A DNA stretch of 6,901 nt from SP202 sp036339395 (GTDB taxonomy: Bacteria; Planctomycetota; Phycisphaerae; Phycisphaerales; SM1A02). Made by a program: the position numbers and the translations under genes. Position 1 is the first letter of the stretch. Every line of letters begins with the position of its first letter. The stretch is taken from the NCBI GenBank assembly GCA_036339395.1, contig JAYZBD010000134.1, forward strand, positions 1 to 6,901, in the 5' to 3' direction. This document shows positions 1 to 6,899 of this stretch, piece after piece. Below the pieces are notes generated by a model. It ran no database searches and was not told the origin of the DNA. It was given only the letters and a program-made list of their open reading frames with translations.

Positions 1-1
1 A

Positions 2-1033
2 CTTGGCAGCCCGCCTGTTGCCGTGGTTGATGTCCATGCACACATCAACGGCCCCCGTGCGGCAGCACTCTACAAGCAGGCTGCAGAACTCTATGGAATC
101 GAGCATGTCTTCTCGATGACTCCCCTCGATGCAACCGAGGCCATGACCGAGGTCCTCGGTGACATGGTGCACTTCATCGCCATTCCCAATTTCGCCGAGA
201 CCGACAAGCTCCACGCACATGGGAAGGGGTTCCTTGAACAGATCAAGGCCTTTCACGAGGCAGGCTCCCGCATCGTGAAGTTCTGGGCAGCCCCACGATC
301 CGTCGAGTACGGGATCGAGGCCGGCGACCCGAGCCTCCTCTCCATCGATGGACCGCACCGAAGAGCCGCGATGGACCTCGCCGCCTCGCTGGGCATGTCC
401 TTCATGGCCCACATCGCGGATCCGGATACCTGGTTCGCCTGCAAGTACACCGACTCCAGTCTCTATGGAACGAAGGCCGAACAATACGAGGCCTTTGAAC
501 GAATGCTCGATGCGTACCCAGTGCCCTGGATCGCAGCACACATGGGAGGCTTCCCCGAAGACCTTGCATTCCTCGATGGACTCCTGGAACGACATGCAAA
601 CCTCTCCCTGGACACCTCGGCGACCAAGTGGATGGTGCGGGAACTCAGCAAGCATGAGCCGGGAAAACTGCAGGCCTTCCTGGAGCGGTGGCCGGGGCGG
701 ATCATGTTTGGCAGTGACATCGTCAGTTCGGACGACCACCTCTCAACCGTCTCTTCAGACATGGGCATGGCGACAAAGGCCTCCACGCCGGCAGAAGCCT
801 TCGATCTCTACGCAAGTCGTTACTGGGCGCTCCGACATCTCTTTGAAACGGCGTACGAAGGCCCTTCACCCATCGCGGACCCGGACCTGGCCATGATGAA
901 TCCCCAGTTGCATGACGAACTCGATGCGCCGATGCTGCGTGGGCAGTCACTTCCAACACCTGTCCTGGAGAATCTCTACCGGGGGGCTGCCGTCGAATTT
1001 GCCGGCTCACCGGATGCCATCCGCTCATACTGA
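2..1033 (+). CDS. Metal-dependent amidohydrolase (Amidohydrolase_2 type), 5'-partial
   Basis: This is a TIM-barrel metal hydrolase of the amidohydrolase superfamily, probably cytoplasmic; the substrate cannot be read from the sequence. The frame is open to the left edge, so the true start lies outside the window. A GTG at 23 is in frame, but residues just before it (PPVAV) continue the hydrophobic first strand, and no ribosome site precedes it. Counting from that GTG, visible motifs are the metal-binding HAH at 5-7 (VDVHAHING), a strand-end Lys at 86 (IVKFW), His130 (FMAH), His173 (AAHMGG) and the metal/catalytic Asp232 (IMFGSD). These are in the order and spacing of Amidohydrolase_2 enzymes (hydrolases and decarboxylases). 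The C-terminal 'ENLYRGAAVEF' resembles the family's usual closing helix, so the 3' end is real. The last 58 bases overlap the oppositely oriented GT-like gene. Family confident, reaction unknown. Confidence 0.88.
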   Translation, partial: LGSPPVAVVDVHAHINGPRAAALYKQAAELYGIEHVFSMTPLDATEAMTEVLGDMVHFIAIPNFAETDKLHAHGKGFLEQIKAFHEAGSRIVKFWAAPRSVEYGIEAGDPSLLSIDGPHRRAAMDLAASLGMSFMAHIADPDTWFACKYTDSSLYGTKAEQYEAFERMLDAYPVPWIAAHMGGFPEDLAFLDGLLERHANLSLDTSATKWMVRELSKHEPGKLQAFLERWPGRIMFGSDIVSSDDHLSTVSSDMGMATKASTPAEAFDLYASRYWALRHLFETAYEGPSPIADPDLAMMNPQLHDELDAPMLRGQSLPTPVLENLYRGAAVEFAGSPDAIRSY

Positions 1034-2067
1034 TTGTTCACCGCGGCCCACGATGCAGGATCGCCTCCCCGCGAGGATGCGTTGTCCGCCGGGACCGATG
1101 CTTCCCTGAGCAGCACCGGGAGTTCGTGCAGGAACGCATCCAGTTCAAACCAGGCTCCACCCCTGTCGTTCACTTCAGTCACTGCTGGGTGCCCGTTTCC
1201 GAGCAGGACAGGCACATGATTGTCCAATGCCCAGTGGAGGTGGCAGGAACCAGCCACACGAGTCCGATGGGATGCATGACCATCAAGGAGAACCGCATCG
1301 ATCGCACCCTGCAACTGCCATGGGCGTGAGACAGCAGGCTCGATTCGAATCACGTCCTGCAGACCGACCAGTTCCATCCAGTGGAGGGCTTCTTCGAATC
1401 GATCGAAAGACGGATCGGCCAGGAGGCGCACATCGTGGCCGAGGAGACCGAATCTCCCTGCTACGTTCGCCAGTTCCTTCAGGTTGGTCCACGATGCAGG
1501 TTCCCCCATGGCTGCGAAGACAATCGTGTCATCCCCTGCTTCCCAACGTTCACGCAACCGCCCGGCATCCGGAGCCTGGTCCCTGGACAGGCATGGAACA
1601 AGTTCCGAGCAGGAAGATTCGGGAAGCCCCGATGCCATCGCCCTGTTCAACGCCCCCCGGCTGGTGCACACCATGTGCATGGCCGGTTCCGCCCTGAGCA
1701 GGTCGATGAAAGAAGACGAGCAGTCGAATGCGTCCAGGGTTCCAAGGCAGGGATACCCACCCGCCCATCGCGTGGCCAACTCGACTGACGCGGGCCCCCA
1801 CGCGTGTACCAGGCACGGACTGCCCCAACGCTTCTCCCAGGTATCAAGCACTCCCGATACGGGGTGTCTTCCCCGGGAGAGATGCGATTCGTTTCCAGGA
1901 ATACGGCCCTGGGAACATGGAAGATCTCCCTGCATCCTCGGGCCTGCGCCGACTTCCATCACGACATGCTCATGCCCAGGAAGAACCTGGAGACACTCGC
2001 CGACAAGATGATGCAGGCAAGGGCCACTGGTAAGAGGATCAATATCGACCAGGTGCAGGATTCCCAC
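976..2067 (-). CDS. Putative GT-B-fold glycosyltransferase-like protein
   Basis: A 363-residue protein that looks like a two-domain GT-B glycosyltransferase. The N-terminus (GILHLVDIDPLTSGP) resembles the first strand and glycine loop of GT4 enzymes. 'CTSRGALNRAMASGLP' (134-149) resembles the usual interdomain segment. 'DTIVFAAMGEP' (180-190) opens a second Rossmann-like domain, with 'LLGHDVRLLADP' (208-219), 'GLQDVIRIEP' (235-244) and 'VPVLLGNGHPAVTEV' (285-299) following in GT4 order. The acidic EX7E motif expected near residues 262-284 is not evident; that stretch is rich in His and Arg. It may therefore be a divergent, or sugar-binding but inactive, member. The GTG start lies 5 nt after the upstream lipoprotein's stop, with a GGGG ribosome site 8 nt before it. 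The last ~25 residues are low-complexity and extend past the amidohydrolase stop on the other strand. No signal peptide is seen. Assignment is by pattern, without a database check. Confidence 0.66.
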   Translation of the reverse strand: MGILHLVDIDPLTSGPCLHHLVGECLQVLPGHEHVVMEVGAGPRMQGDLPCSQGRIPGNESHLSRGRHPVSGVLDTWEKRWGSPCLVHAWGPASVELATRWAGGYPCLGTLDAFDCSSSFIDLLRAEPAMHMVCTSRGALNRAMASGLPESSCSELVPCLSRDQAPDAGRLRERWEAGDDTIVFAAMGEPASWTNLKELANVAGRFGLLGHDVRLLADPSFDRFEEALHWMELVGLQDVIRIEPAVSRPWQLQGAIDAVLLDGHASHRTRVAGSCHLHWALDNHVPVLLGNGHPAVTEVNDRGGAWFELDAFLHELPVLLREASVPADNASSRGGDPASWAAVNNQYERMASGEPANSTAAPR

Positions 2068-2072
2068 GAGCG

Positions 2073-2762
2073 TTACCCCGGACCGTCCAGTCGATCACCA
2101 AGTTCCGATTCCATGTAATTGTAGAAGAGTTTCGCAAGACGCTCCCCGGTCAACAGGGCCAGTTCATCATTCATCTCGTTGCGAACCTTCGCGGTATTGA
2201 AACCATGAGGCGATGGTGATGGAATCTCGACATTCAGCGTGAAATAACCGGTCATGCTTTCCCCACCGGGATCAGGGAAGACCCGCTTCCCATTGACGAG
2301 ATCAAGCACCTTGATCTTGCTGATCGATCGTGGTTCAGGTTGTACGCCGTCATGGGTCAGGGCGAACTGCTCCACGTCCATGTAGATCAGTTGCTGGGCT
2401 CCAACGAGTTCTCCCACCTTCTCAAGTGAAATGACGGTACCCGAACGATCCTGCCTGCGTGCCATGATCATCGCATCACGCGGTGAAATCATGAACTGTT
2501 CGGATATGACACCCTTTTCCATGAGCAGTGTCGTCGCCTCTTCTGCAATCACACGCCGGAGACGGGTTGGATTGATCCTGTTCCGACGATCATCGATGAA
2601 GATCACGGTTGGAACATTACTCAGGGTGTATTCCGCCGACACCTGTGGTTCCGGATGGAGCACATAGGCGATTGGGGAGGCGATGTTGCAGCCTGCCATG
2701 CCCTGGAGCATGAAGAGTGAGGCCAGGAGCAGCACTGCGGGAATGAAGCGGAAGAGGTTCAC
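2073..2762 (-). CDS. Hypothetical lipoprotein B, paralogue of its upstream neighbour
   Basis: A 229-residue protein of unrecognised family. The N-terminus is a lipoprotein signal: a short basic start, a hydrophobic stretch (about 8-20) and a lipobox-like MAGC with Cys25, so it should be membrane-anchored outside the cytoplasm. The mature part has a beta strand 'PTVIFIDD' (51-58), a helix-rich region, 'AQQLIYMDVEQFAL' (122-135), then a strand-rich segment with 'ISKIKVLDLVNGKRVF' (147-162) and a C-terminal helix 'RLAKLFYNYMESELGD' (208-223). This order matches the preceding lipoprotein, with D129 and F133 at the same positions in both. The start is GTG in a GTGA overlap (4 nt) with the upstream stop; a GGAG sits 11 nt before it. 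No enzymatic motif is seen. A CsgG/LpoB-like alpha/beta fold is possible, but that is only a guess. Confidence 0.83.
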   Translation of the reverse strand: MNLFRFIPAVLLLASLFMLQGMAGCNIASPIAYVLHPEPQVSAEYTLSNVPTVIFIDDRRNRINPTRLRRVIAEEATTLLMEKGVISEQFMISPRDAMIMARRQDRSGTVISLEKVGELVGAQQLIYMDVEQFALTHDGVQPEPRSISKIKVLDLVNGKRVFPDPGGESMTGYFTLNVEIPSPSPHGFNTAKVRNEMNDELALLTGERLAKLFYNYMESELGDRLDGPG

Positions 2763-3439
2763 GTGGCATCAAGCTCCGGCTTGTACTTGTCTGGATACTT
2801 CGGCTCCAGGTGCGGGTAGAAGATCCAGGCAGTGTGCTTGATGAAATCGGACAAAAGGCCGGTCTGGATGATCTCGGACGTAGCCGAATCCCTGTCAAGT
2901 TCCTTGAGCTTGGGATAATTCGCATCGACATGGTACGCGTCCGTGAACTGGTCCGGGTTGAGTCCGTCACGCTCGACGATCCCGACCGTTGCCGTGCAGT
3001 TTCCCTCCCAGATCCAGCGGTTTCCAGGTGGATGGAGACGGAAGGTGTGAATATCGATGAAGATGATCCGATCGACGTTCAGTGCCTTGACCATGTCGTC
3101 GTAGGGCATCGCATTCCAACGCGGCGTCGTGAACTGCCACTCACGGACATACCTCGGATCGAGCACCTTGACTCCTGAAACTTCCCTGGCGATCAGGCCA
3201 CCGACACCGGATGCAACCGAGCTGCAGAGCACCGGGTGCTGGTGCAGTATGCCCAGGTCCGCATCGACGACCACTGCCACCGTCCGGTGCTCAAGCCCCT
3301 CGTACTCCGCCAGGACCTCGACCCGCTTCTGGCTCTCGAAACTCTGGGCCATCCCGGCACCAAGCAGTAATGCCTGGCAACCCCCGGCAACAGCAAGACC
3401 TGCCAGCAGGAGGACGGAGATGGTGAACACATGCCGCAT
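2759..3439 (-). CDS. Hypothetical lipoprotein A, paralogue of its downstream neighbour
   Basis: A 226-residue protein of unrecognised family. Residues 4-20 form a hydrophobic signal followed by AGGC with Cys21. This is a loose lipobox (Ala at -3), so lipidation is likely but not certain. The mature region has a strand 'TVAVVVDADLG' (53-63), a helix-rich stretch ending 'VKVLDPRYV' (90-98), the strand 'DRIIFIDIHTFRL' (123-135), 'NCTATVGIVE' (147-156) and a C-terminal helix 'LLSDFIKHTAWIFY' (195-208). The order and the DxxxF at 129-133 match lipoprotein B, suggesting an old tandem duplication. The ATG overlaps the DUF2752 stop by 1 nt (TGATG), with a strong GGAG 8 nt upstream inside that gene, which supports both the start and translational coupling. 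No catalytic motif is visible. Its partner is probably lipoprotein B. Confidence 0.84.
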   Translation of the reverse strand: MRHVFTISVLLLAGLAVAGGCQALLLGAGMAQSFESQKRVEVLAEYEGLEHRTVAVVVDADLGILHQHPVLCSSVASGVGGLIAREVSGVKVLDPRYVREWQFTTPRWNAMPYDDMVKALNVDRIIFIDIHTFRLHPPGNRWIWEGNCTATVGIVERDGLNPDQFTDAYHVDANYPKLKELDRDSATSEIIQTGLLSDFIKHTAWIFYPHLEPKYPDKYKPELDAT

Positions 3440-3909
3440 CAGATGATCTCCTTGAAACGGAGCATCTTATACGCCCAGGCAACAAGGAGCAGTCCAAGAA
3501 CGATCCAAGTCCATCGAACCGTCCAATACCGGGTTACAAGGCCCTCTACGGGAGCTCCTGTCAACACGATGACCAACCCGCCAAGGCATGCCAAGGCCGT
3601 TGCGATCGCAAGCAGAGCCCCCATCGGCTGGGTGTCGAATGCAGCAAGAAAGTCACCATCTGCAGCATGTGCAAAGGCTGTCGTGAATCCGCACGTCGGG
3701 CAGGGCAGATCCATGTGGGTGATCCAGCCACAGGCTGGAAGCCCCATCTGCTCGTGGGTCCCGGCTCCAGAACCATCGGGCGACAGGAAGAAGGCCACGA
3801 CAAGGACCGCCCCGCAGCCCAGGGCCACGGCGGCAGCCAGGAGGCGGCGAGTCAACTCCGACGTGCCAGCCCGTTGGAGCGGCTGATATGCAGTGAAATG
3901 CCCGGGCAT
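3439..3909 (-). CDS. DUF2752 family membrane protein
   Basis: A 156-residue integral membrane protein that matches the DUF2752 pattern, a family of unknown function. The hallmark is the segment between the first two hydrophobic stretches: 'LPCPTCGFTTAFAHAADGD' (68-86), with Cys70 and Cys73; another Cys is at 60. Hydrophobic segments lie at about 22-42, 96-117 and 131-148, followed by a basic C-terminus (KMLRFKEII), which suggests three helices. The cysteines could bind metal or form a disulfide, but this is inference. The ATG is the only early in-frame start, with a weak AGG 8 nt upstream. It follows the kinase by 47 nt and overlaps the lipoprotein A start by 1 nt, so it is probably made together with the two lipoproteins. 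Family call is good; role unknown. Confidence 0.88.
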   Translation of the reverse strand: MPGHFTAYQPLQRAGTSELTRRLLAAAVALGCGAVLVVAFFLSPDGSGAGTHEQMGLPACGWITHMDLPCPTCGFTTAFAHAADGDFLAAFDTQPMGALLAIATALACLGGLVIVLTGAPVEGLVTRYWTVRWTWIVLGLLLVAWAYKMLRFKEII

Positions 3910-3920
3910 TCGATAAGCCT

Positions 3921-3944
3921 ACCACGCCCATGCTCCGGGCAGGT
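3921..3944 (-). other. Possible stem-loop between kinase and DUF2752 gene
   Basis: In the 47-nt gap after the kinase stop, the minus-strand RNA can pair ACC-T-GCCC with GGGC-G-GGT around a 7-base loop. This gives eight pairs including one G-U wobble, with one bulged base. No U-tract follows, so it is not a standard intrinsic terminator. It lies just before the DUF2752 ribosome site and could be an RNA-processing or attenuation element, or chance pairing in GC-rich DNA. Confidence 0.22.
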
Positions 3945-3956
3945 CAAGGCTGCTCT

Positions 3957-6509
3957 TCAGCCTCCAGGGTTGCTGAAATGCTCTTCCTGGAGTCCTTGTA
4001 GAAACGTACAGGATTCTCCCGACTCGTCGCCGACCAGGCCCGATTCGCACAGTCCAAGGCCCTCCGAGCAGAGACGCTCCGCCTCGCCGTCTCGTCCCAT
4101 GTCCAGGAGGAGCACAGCCCGGACGGCGATGTTCTCCAGCAGGAGTTCCATCGAGGTCGACCCCGATGGAGCATAGGCCACGCGGGGTGCAAGGAGCCGC
4201 TCGTGGAAGCGCTCGTAGAACTCCAACTGTTCGAACTGGGAACCACCGTACTCGGGAATCAATGCGATGTTGCCATGGCCGATTCGGAGATCACTGAATG
4301 ATGCACGCTTGTCGAGTGGATTCAACCATGCCAGTTGCTCGATGAGACCAAGATGCTCGCGGATGTGACGCAGGGCATCCTTGGAATCCCCATCCTTGTA
4401 CAGTCGCTTTGCAAGAAAGTAGTGGCCCCAGGCCACGTCCCGCATCTGCCTGTTCTGTTCGGGGAAACGGGATACCAATTCCAGCAGAACCTGCAGATAC
4501 GTATCGAGGGACTCGCGTTCTGCCATCGCGTCTCCCACTTTTCCTGAAGAAGTTCCGCAGCGGAGATGAGCGACCGCAAGGTTGCGCAGGTAGAGCGGGT
4601 TCGAGGAATCAAGTGCAACAAGGCGCTCGAAAGCGTCCCGGTATTCCCTGTACTGTTCCAGTGCCGCTTCATGGTTGCCACGCTTGGCTTCGACCGAGCC
4701 GAGATTGGCGAAGGTCATGCCCTCGAAAAAGAGGAATGAATCGTTCCCAGGCTCGCTTCCCATGGCTTCCTGGATGTCCTCGAGTGATTCCTTGTAGAAC
4801 GCCTCCGAGCGGTCAAGATCCTTCAACTCGTGTCGAGCATGGTCACCGCGGTGTGTATCGATGGAAGCCTGCAGGTAGAGCACCTGCGGCCGGGAACCGT
4901 CGCCTGCATTGAACGTGGCAAGCAAATTCTCCGACTGCACGAGGGCAGCTTCGGATGCAGGCCAGTCTCGATACGTCGGATTCCTGTATGTCCATTGGTT
5001 GCGGGCCAGTTCAAGGAAGGCTTCCGCAAGTTGCAGGAGAACCTCGATATCCTCGTTCGGGGTCGAGGACCGGACTCGCTGGAGATGTTCGACTTGAAAA
5101 CGTGCCAGGTCAGCTGTCTCTTCAAGGGAATCGACACGTTGGATCAGGACATCAACCAGCTCCGACAACCCGGCAGCATGTTGAAGCTCGACATCGAGAA
5201 GTGCCGACTTGGCATCACGCTCGGTGACCGCGATACGACGCTGCCTGGCCTCGCTGAGCGCGAACATCGTCGAAACGATCACACCGGAAACGAGAACAAT
5301 GAGAATCAACGAGGCTGCAACCAGTGCACCACGGTGTCGACGAGCGAACTTGCTTGCCTTGTAGGCCATGCTCGGTGGACCGGCATCGACGGGCTCATCG
5401 TCAAGGTAGTGCTGCAGGTCCGCAAGAAGCGCACCGGCCGTGTCATACCGTCGAATTCGTTCCTTCTCGATGCACTTCATGACGATCCAGTCGAGATCGC
5501 CCCTGAGCAGCCTGGTGAGTGAACGCTGGTCCGTCTTTCGATCGTCGGCGGCTGTCCTGGACCTGTCCGTAGCTTCCTCGCTCCTGGTCTGGTTTTTCGT
5601 GGATGGTTTCGGCGGATCCTCCTCGCGGATGATCCGTGCGATTTCAGCAAAGCCGGCCGAACGAAGCGTCTCGGCCTCGAACGGAAGACTGCCCGTGAGG
5701 ACCTGGTAGAGAATGACCCCGATCGAGTAGATGTCGGTTCTCGTATCGATGTCCTGGGTCGTCATCTCGGCCTGTTCCGGGCTCATGTATTCCGGCGTTC
5801 CGATCATCTGCCCTTCTCGCGTGAAGATCGTTTTTTCCGTGAGCGGCTGGTTCAGGGACTTGGCAATGCCGAAATCGATGACCTTGACCATCGCCCGGTT
5901 GTCGGTGTACTCGACGAGAATGTTGTTTGGTTTCAGGTCACGGTGAATGATGCCCTTCTGGTGGGCATGCAGCACTGCTTCGCACACCTGCATGATGAGA
6001 CCGACTCGCTCACGGATATCCAGCTTGTGTCGATCGCAATGCAGGGTGATCGGGACACCCTTGATGTATTCCATGACGAAATACGGCAGGCCCTGCTCCG
6101 TCGTACCTGCATTGAACACCTTGGCCACCCCGGGGTGGTCCATGATCGCCAGCGCCTGCCGCTCGGACTCGAACCTGGCAATGACCGAAGCCGTGTCCAT
6201 GCCGGGCTTGATGACCTTCAACGCCAGTTTGCGCCGAACAGGAGCCGTCTGCTCGGCAAGGTAGACGATGCCGAACCCCCCTTCGCCCAGGACCTGGAGG
6301 ATCTTGTAGGGGCCGATCTCCTTTGGCAGATCGGCCTTGGAAATCATCCGAACCGAGCCCGAGGTGCCTGAACCCACGCCGGTGCCCGCTTCCGAACGGA
6401 TCGTCGGATCCTCCTGCCCAGCGGTGAACTCGTCTCCCTGGAAGCCGGATTTCACCGTGGGATCATCACCCGGACCGGGTGTGTCAGGTTGGTTTGGTTC
6501 CCCGCTCAT
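3957..6509 (-). CDS. Transmembrane Ser/Thr protein kinase with C-terminal TPR-like repeats
   Basis: A Hanks-type (PknB-like) kinase of 850 residues that should phosphorylate Ser/Thr on unknown protein targets. From the ATG at 6509, an acidic, Gly/Pro-rich N-terminal tail precedes the catalytic domain (about 67-367). Visible motifs are the glycine loop LGEGGFGIVY (74-83), ATP-binding Lys98 (LALK), Glu116 (FESER), the catalytic loop HRDLKPNN (189-196, Asp191), DFG (212-214), and GTPEYMSPE (237-245) closing a Thr-bearing activation loop. All key residues are present, so it should be active. A charged insert (about 297-330) precedes LRGDLDWIVMKCIEK. One membrane helix spans 394-417, followed by a coiled-coil-prone stretch (about 418-475) and a helical TPR-like region (about 490-825), presumably extracytoplasmic and acting as sensor or docking part. 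A TTG at 6530 is also in frame but lacks a ribosome site; the ATG has GGAG 9 nt upstream. It heads the run of envelope genes. Confidence 0.93.
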   Translation of the reverse strand: MSGEPNQPDTPGPGDDPTVKSGFQGDEFTAGQEDPTIRSEAGTGVGSGTSGSVRMISKADLPKEIGPYKILQVLGEGGFGIVYLAEQTAPVRRKLALKVIKPGMDTASVIARFESERQALAIMDHPGVAKVFNAGTTEQGLPYFVMEYIKGVPITLHCDRHKLDIRERVGLIMQVCEAVLHAHQKGIIHRDLKPNNILVEYTDNRAMVKVIDFGIAKSLNQPLTEKTIFTREGQMIGTPEYMSPEQAEMTTQDIDTRTDIYSIGVILYQVLTGSLPFEAETLRSAGFAEIARIIREEDPPKPSTKNQTRSEEATDRSRTAADDRKTDQRSLTRLLRGDLDWIVMKCIEKERIRRYDTAGALLADLQHYLDDEPVDAGPPSMAYKASKFARRHRGALVAASLILIVLVSGVIVSTMFALSEARQRRIAVTERDAKSALLDVELQHAAGLSELVDVLIQRVDSLEETADLARFQVEHLQRVRSSTPNEDIEVLLQLAEAFLELARNQWTYRNPTYRDWPASEAALVQSENLLATFNAGDGSRPQVLYLQASIDTHRGDHARHELKDLDRSEAFYKESLEDIQEAMGSEPGNDSFLFFEGMTFANLGSVEAKRGNHEAALEQYREYRDAFERLVALDSSNPLYLRNLAVAHLRCGTSSGKVGDAMAERESLDTYLQVLLELVSRFPEQNRQMRDVAWGHYFLAKRLYKDGDSKDALRHIREHLGLIEQLAWLNPLDKRASFSDLRIGHGNIALIPEYGGSQFEQLEFYERFHERLLAPRVAYAPSGSTSMELLLENIAVRAVLLLDMGRDGEAERLCSEGLGLCESGLVGDESGESCTFLQGLQEEHFSNPGG

Positions 6510-6587
6510 GAACAGCTGCTCCACCAGCAACCATAGACGAAAAACAGGTCTTGGCCGGGTTCGGGGATGGAAAATCAGCCAGGCTCG
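6510..6587 (-). other. Short intergenic spacer before the kinase gene
   Basis: This 78-nt gap holds the kinase ribosome-binding site: GGAG 9 nt before the ATG at 6509. A run of five T precedes a TATGGT hexamer on the minus strand, but no matching -35 box lies at a usual distance, so no promoter is called. No hairpin with a T-tract is seen. The first 21 nt would be coding if the TTG at 6530 were used. Confidence 0.4.
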
Positions 6588-6899
6588 TCAGGAAAGACGT
6601 GTAGAGAACCAGGTCCGGCTCTCTCCCGCCTCGACCTCGACGAGCAGGTGCAACTGGAGTGTTGTTCCATGAAGATCGCTGACCTCCATTGGATCCGAGG
6701 TGAACCCGTGCAGGATCGGGGGCGACTGGGTGATGACGTGATCCGGGCAGGCTGCCTCGAGCAGGGCCCCCTGTGACATGACCCACCCTTCAGCAACAAG
6801 CAGGGACCGAAGTTCTTCGATGGAACCGAGGCAGTGCACCCGCCCTGCATCATCGACTGCCAGTTCGATCTGATCACATGCAGGACACGTGATCGGCAG
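6588..6899 (-). CDS. Hypothetical CxxC zinc-ribbon-like protein, 5'-partial
   Basis: About 103 C-terminal residues are visible; the frame stays open to the right edge, so the start is outside. The visible part begins 'LPITCPACDQIELAV', a CxxC knuckle, and has a second 'ACPDH' about 45 residues later. Together these could form a split zinc-binding site; the middle segment 'SIEELRSLLVAEGW' is a likely helix. The C-terminal part (TLQLHLLVEVEAGE) looks strand-rich. I do not recognise the family and propose no function. An internal GTG at 6839 is in frame but would remove the CxxC, so the longer frame is preferred. The gene ends 78 nt before the kinase ATG on the same strand, without an obvious terminator, so co-transcription with the kinase is possible. 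Codon use and composition resemble the neighbours. Confidence 0.6.
   Translation of the reverse strand: MPITCPACDQIELAVDDAGRVHCLGSIEELRSLLVAEGWVMSQGALLEAACPDHVITQSPPILHGFTSDPMEVSDLHGTTLQLHLLVEVEAGESRTWFSTRLS

Noticed and set aside
23..25. GTG at 23 as the true start of the amidohydrolase
   Set aside because: The frame remains open upstream to the window edge, the preceding residues extend the first barrel strand, and there is no ribosome site.
348..896. A 182-codon plus-strand frame inside the amidohydrolase
   Set aside because: It is an out-of-frame shadow; the amidohydrolase frame carries all metal-binding motifs, while this one is Trp/Arg/Pro-rich noise.
1227..2011. Several plus-strand open frames of 135-175 codons
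   Set aside because: They are antisense to the GT-like gene. Translations are Pro/Arg/Ser-rich without motifs, whereas the minus frame fits the operon spacing and has Rossmann-like strands.
4830..5522. A 230-codon open frame on the plus strand
   Set aside because: It lies wholly antisense to the kinase catalytic, membrane and repeat regions, whose motifs are unambiguous; its translation shows no domain-like pattern.
6507..6530. TTG at 6530 as the kinase start
   Set aside because: It adds only seven residues and has no ribosome site, while the ATG at 6509 has GGAG at 9 nt.
6531..6587. Sigma-70-like promoter before the kinase
   Set aside because: A TATGGT hexamer is present, but no recognisable -35 box lies 16-18 nt upstream; the match is too weak to call.
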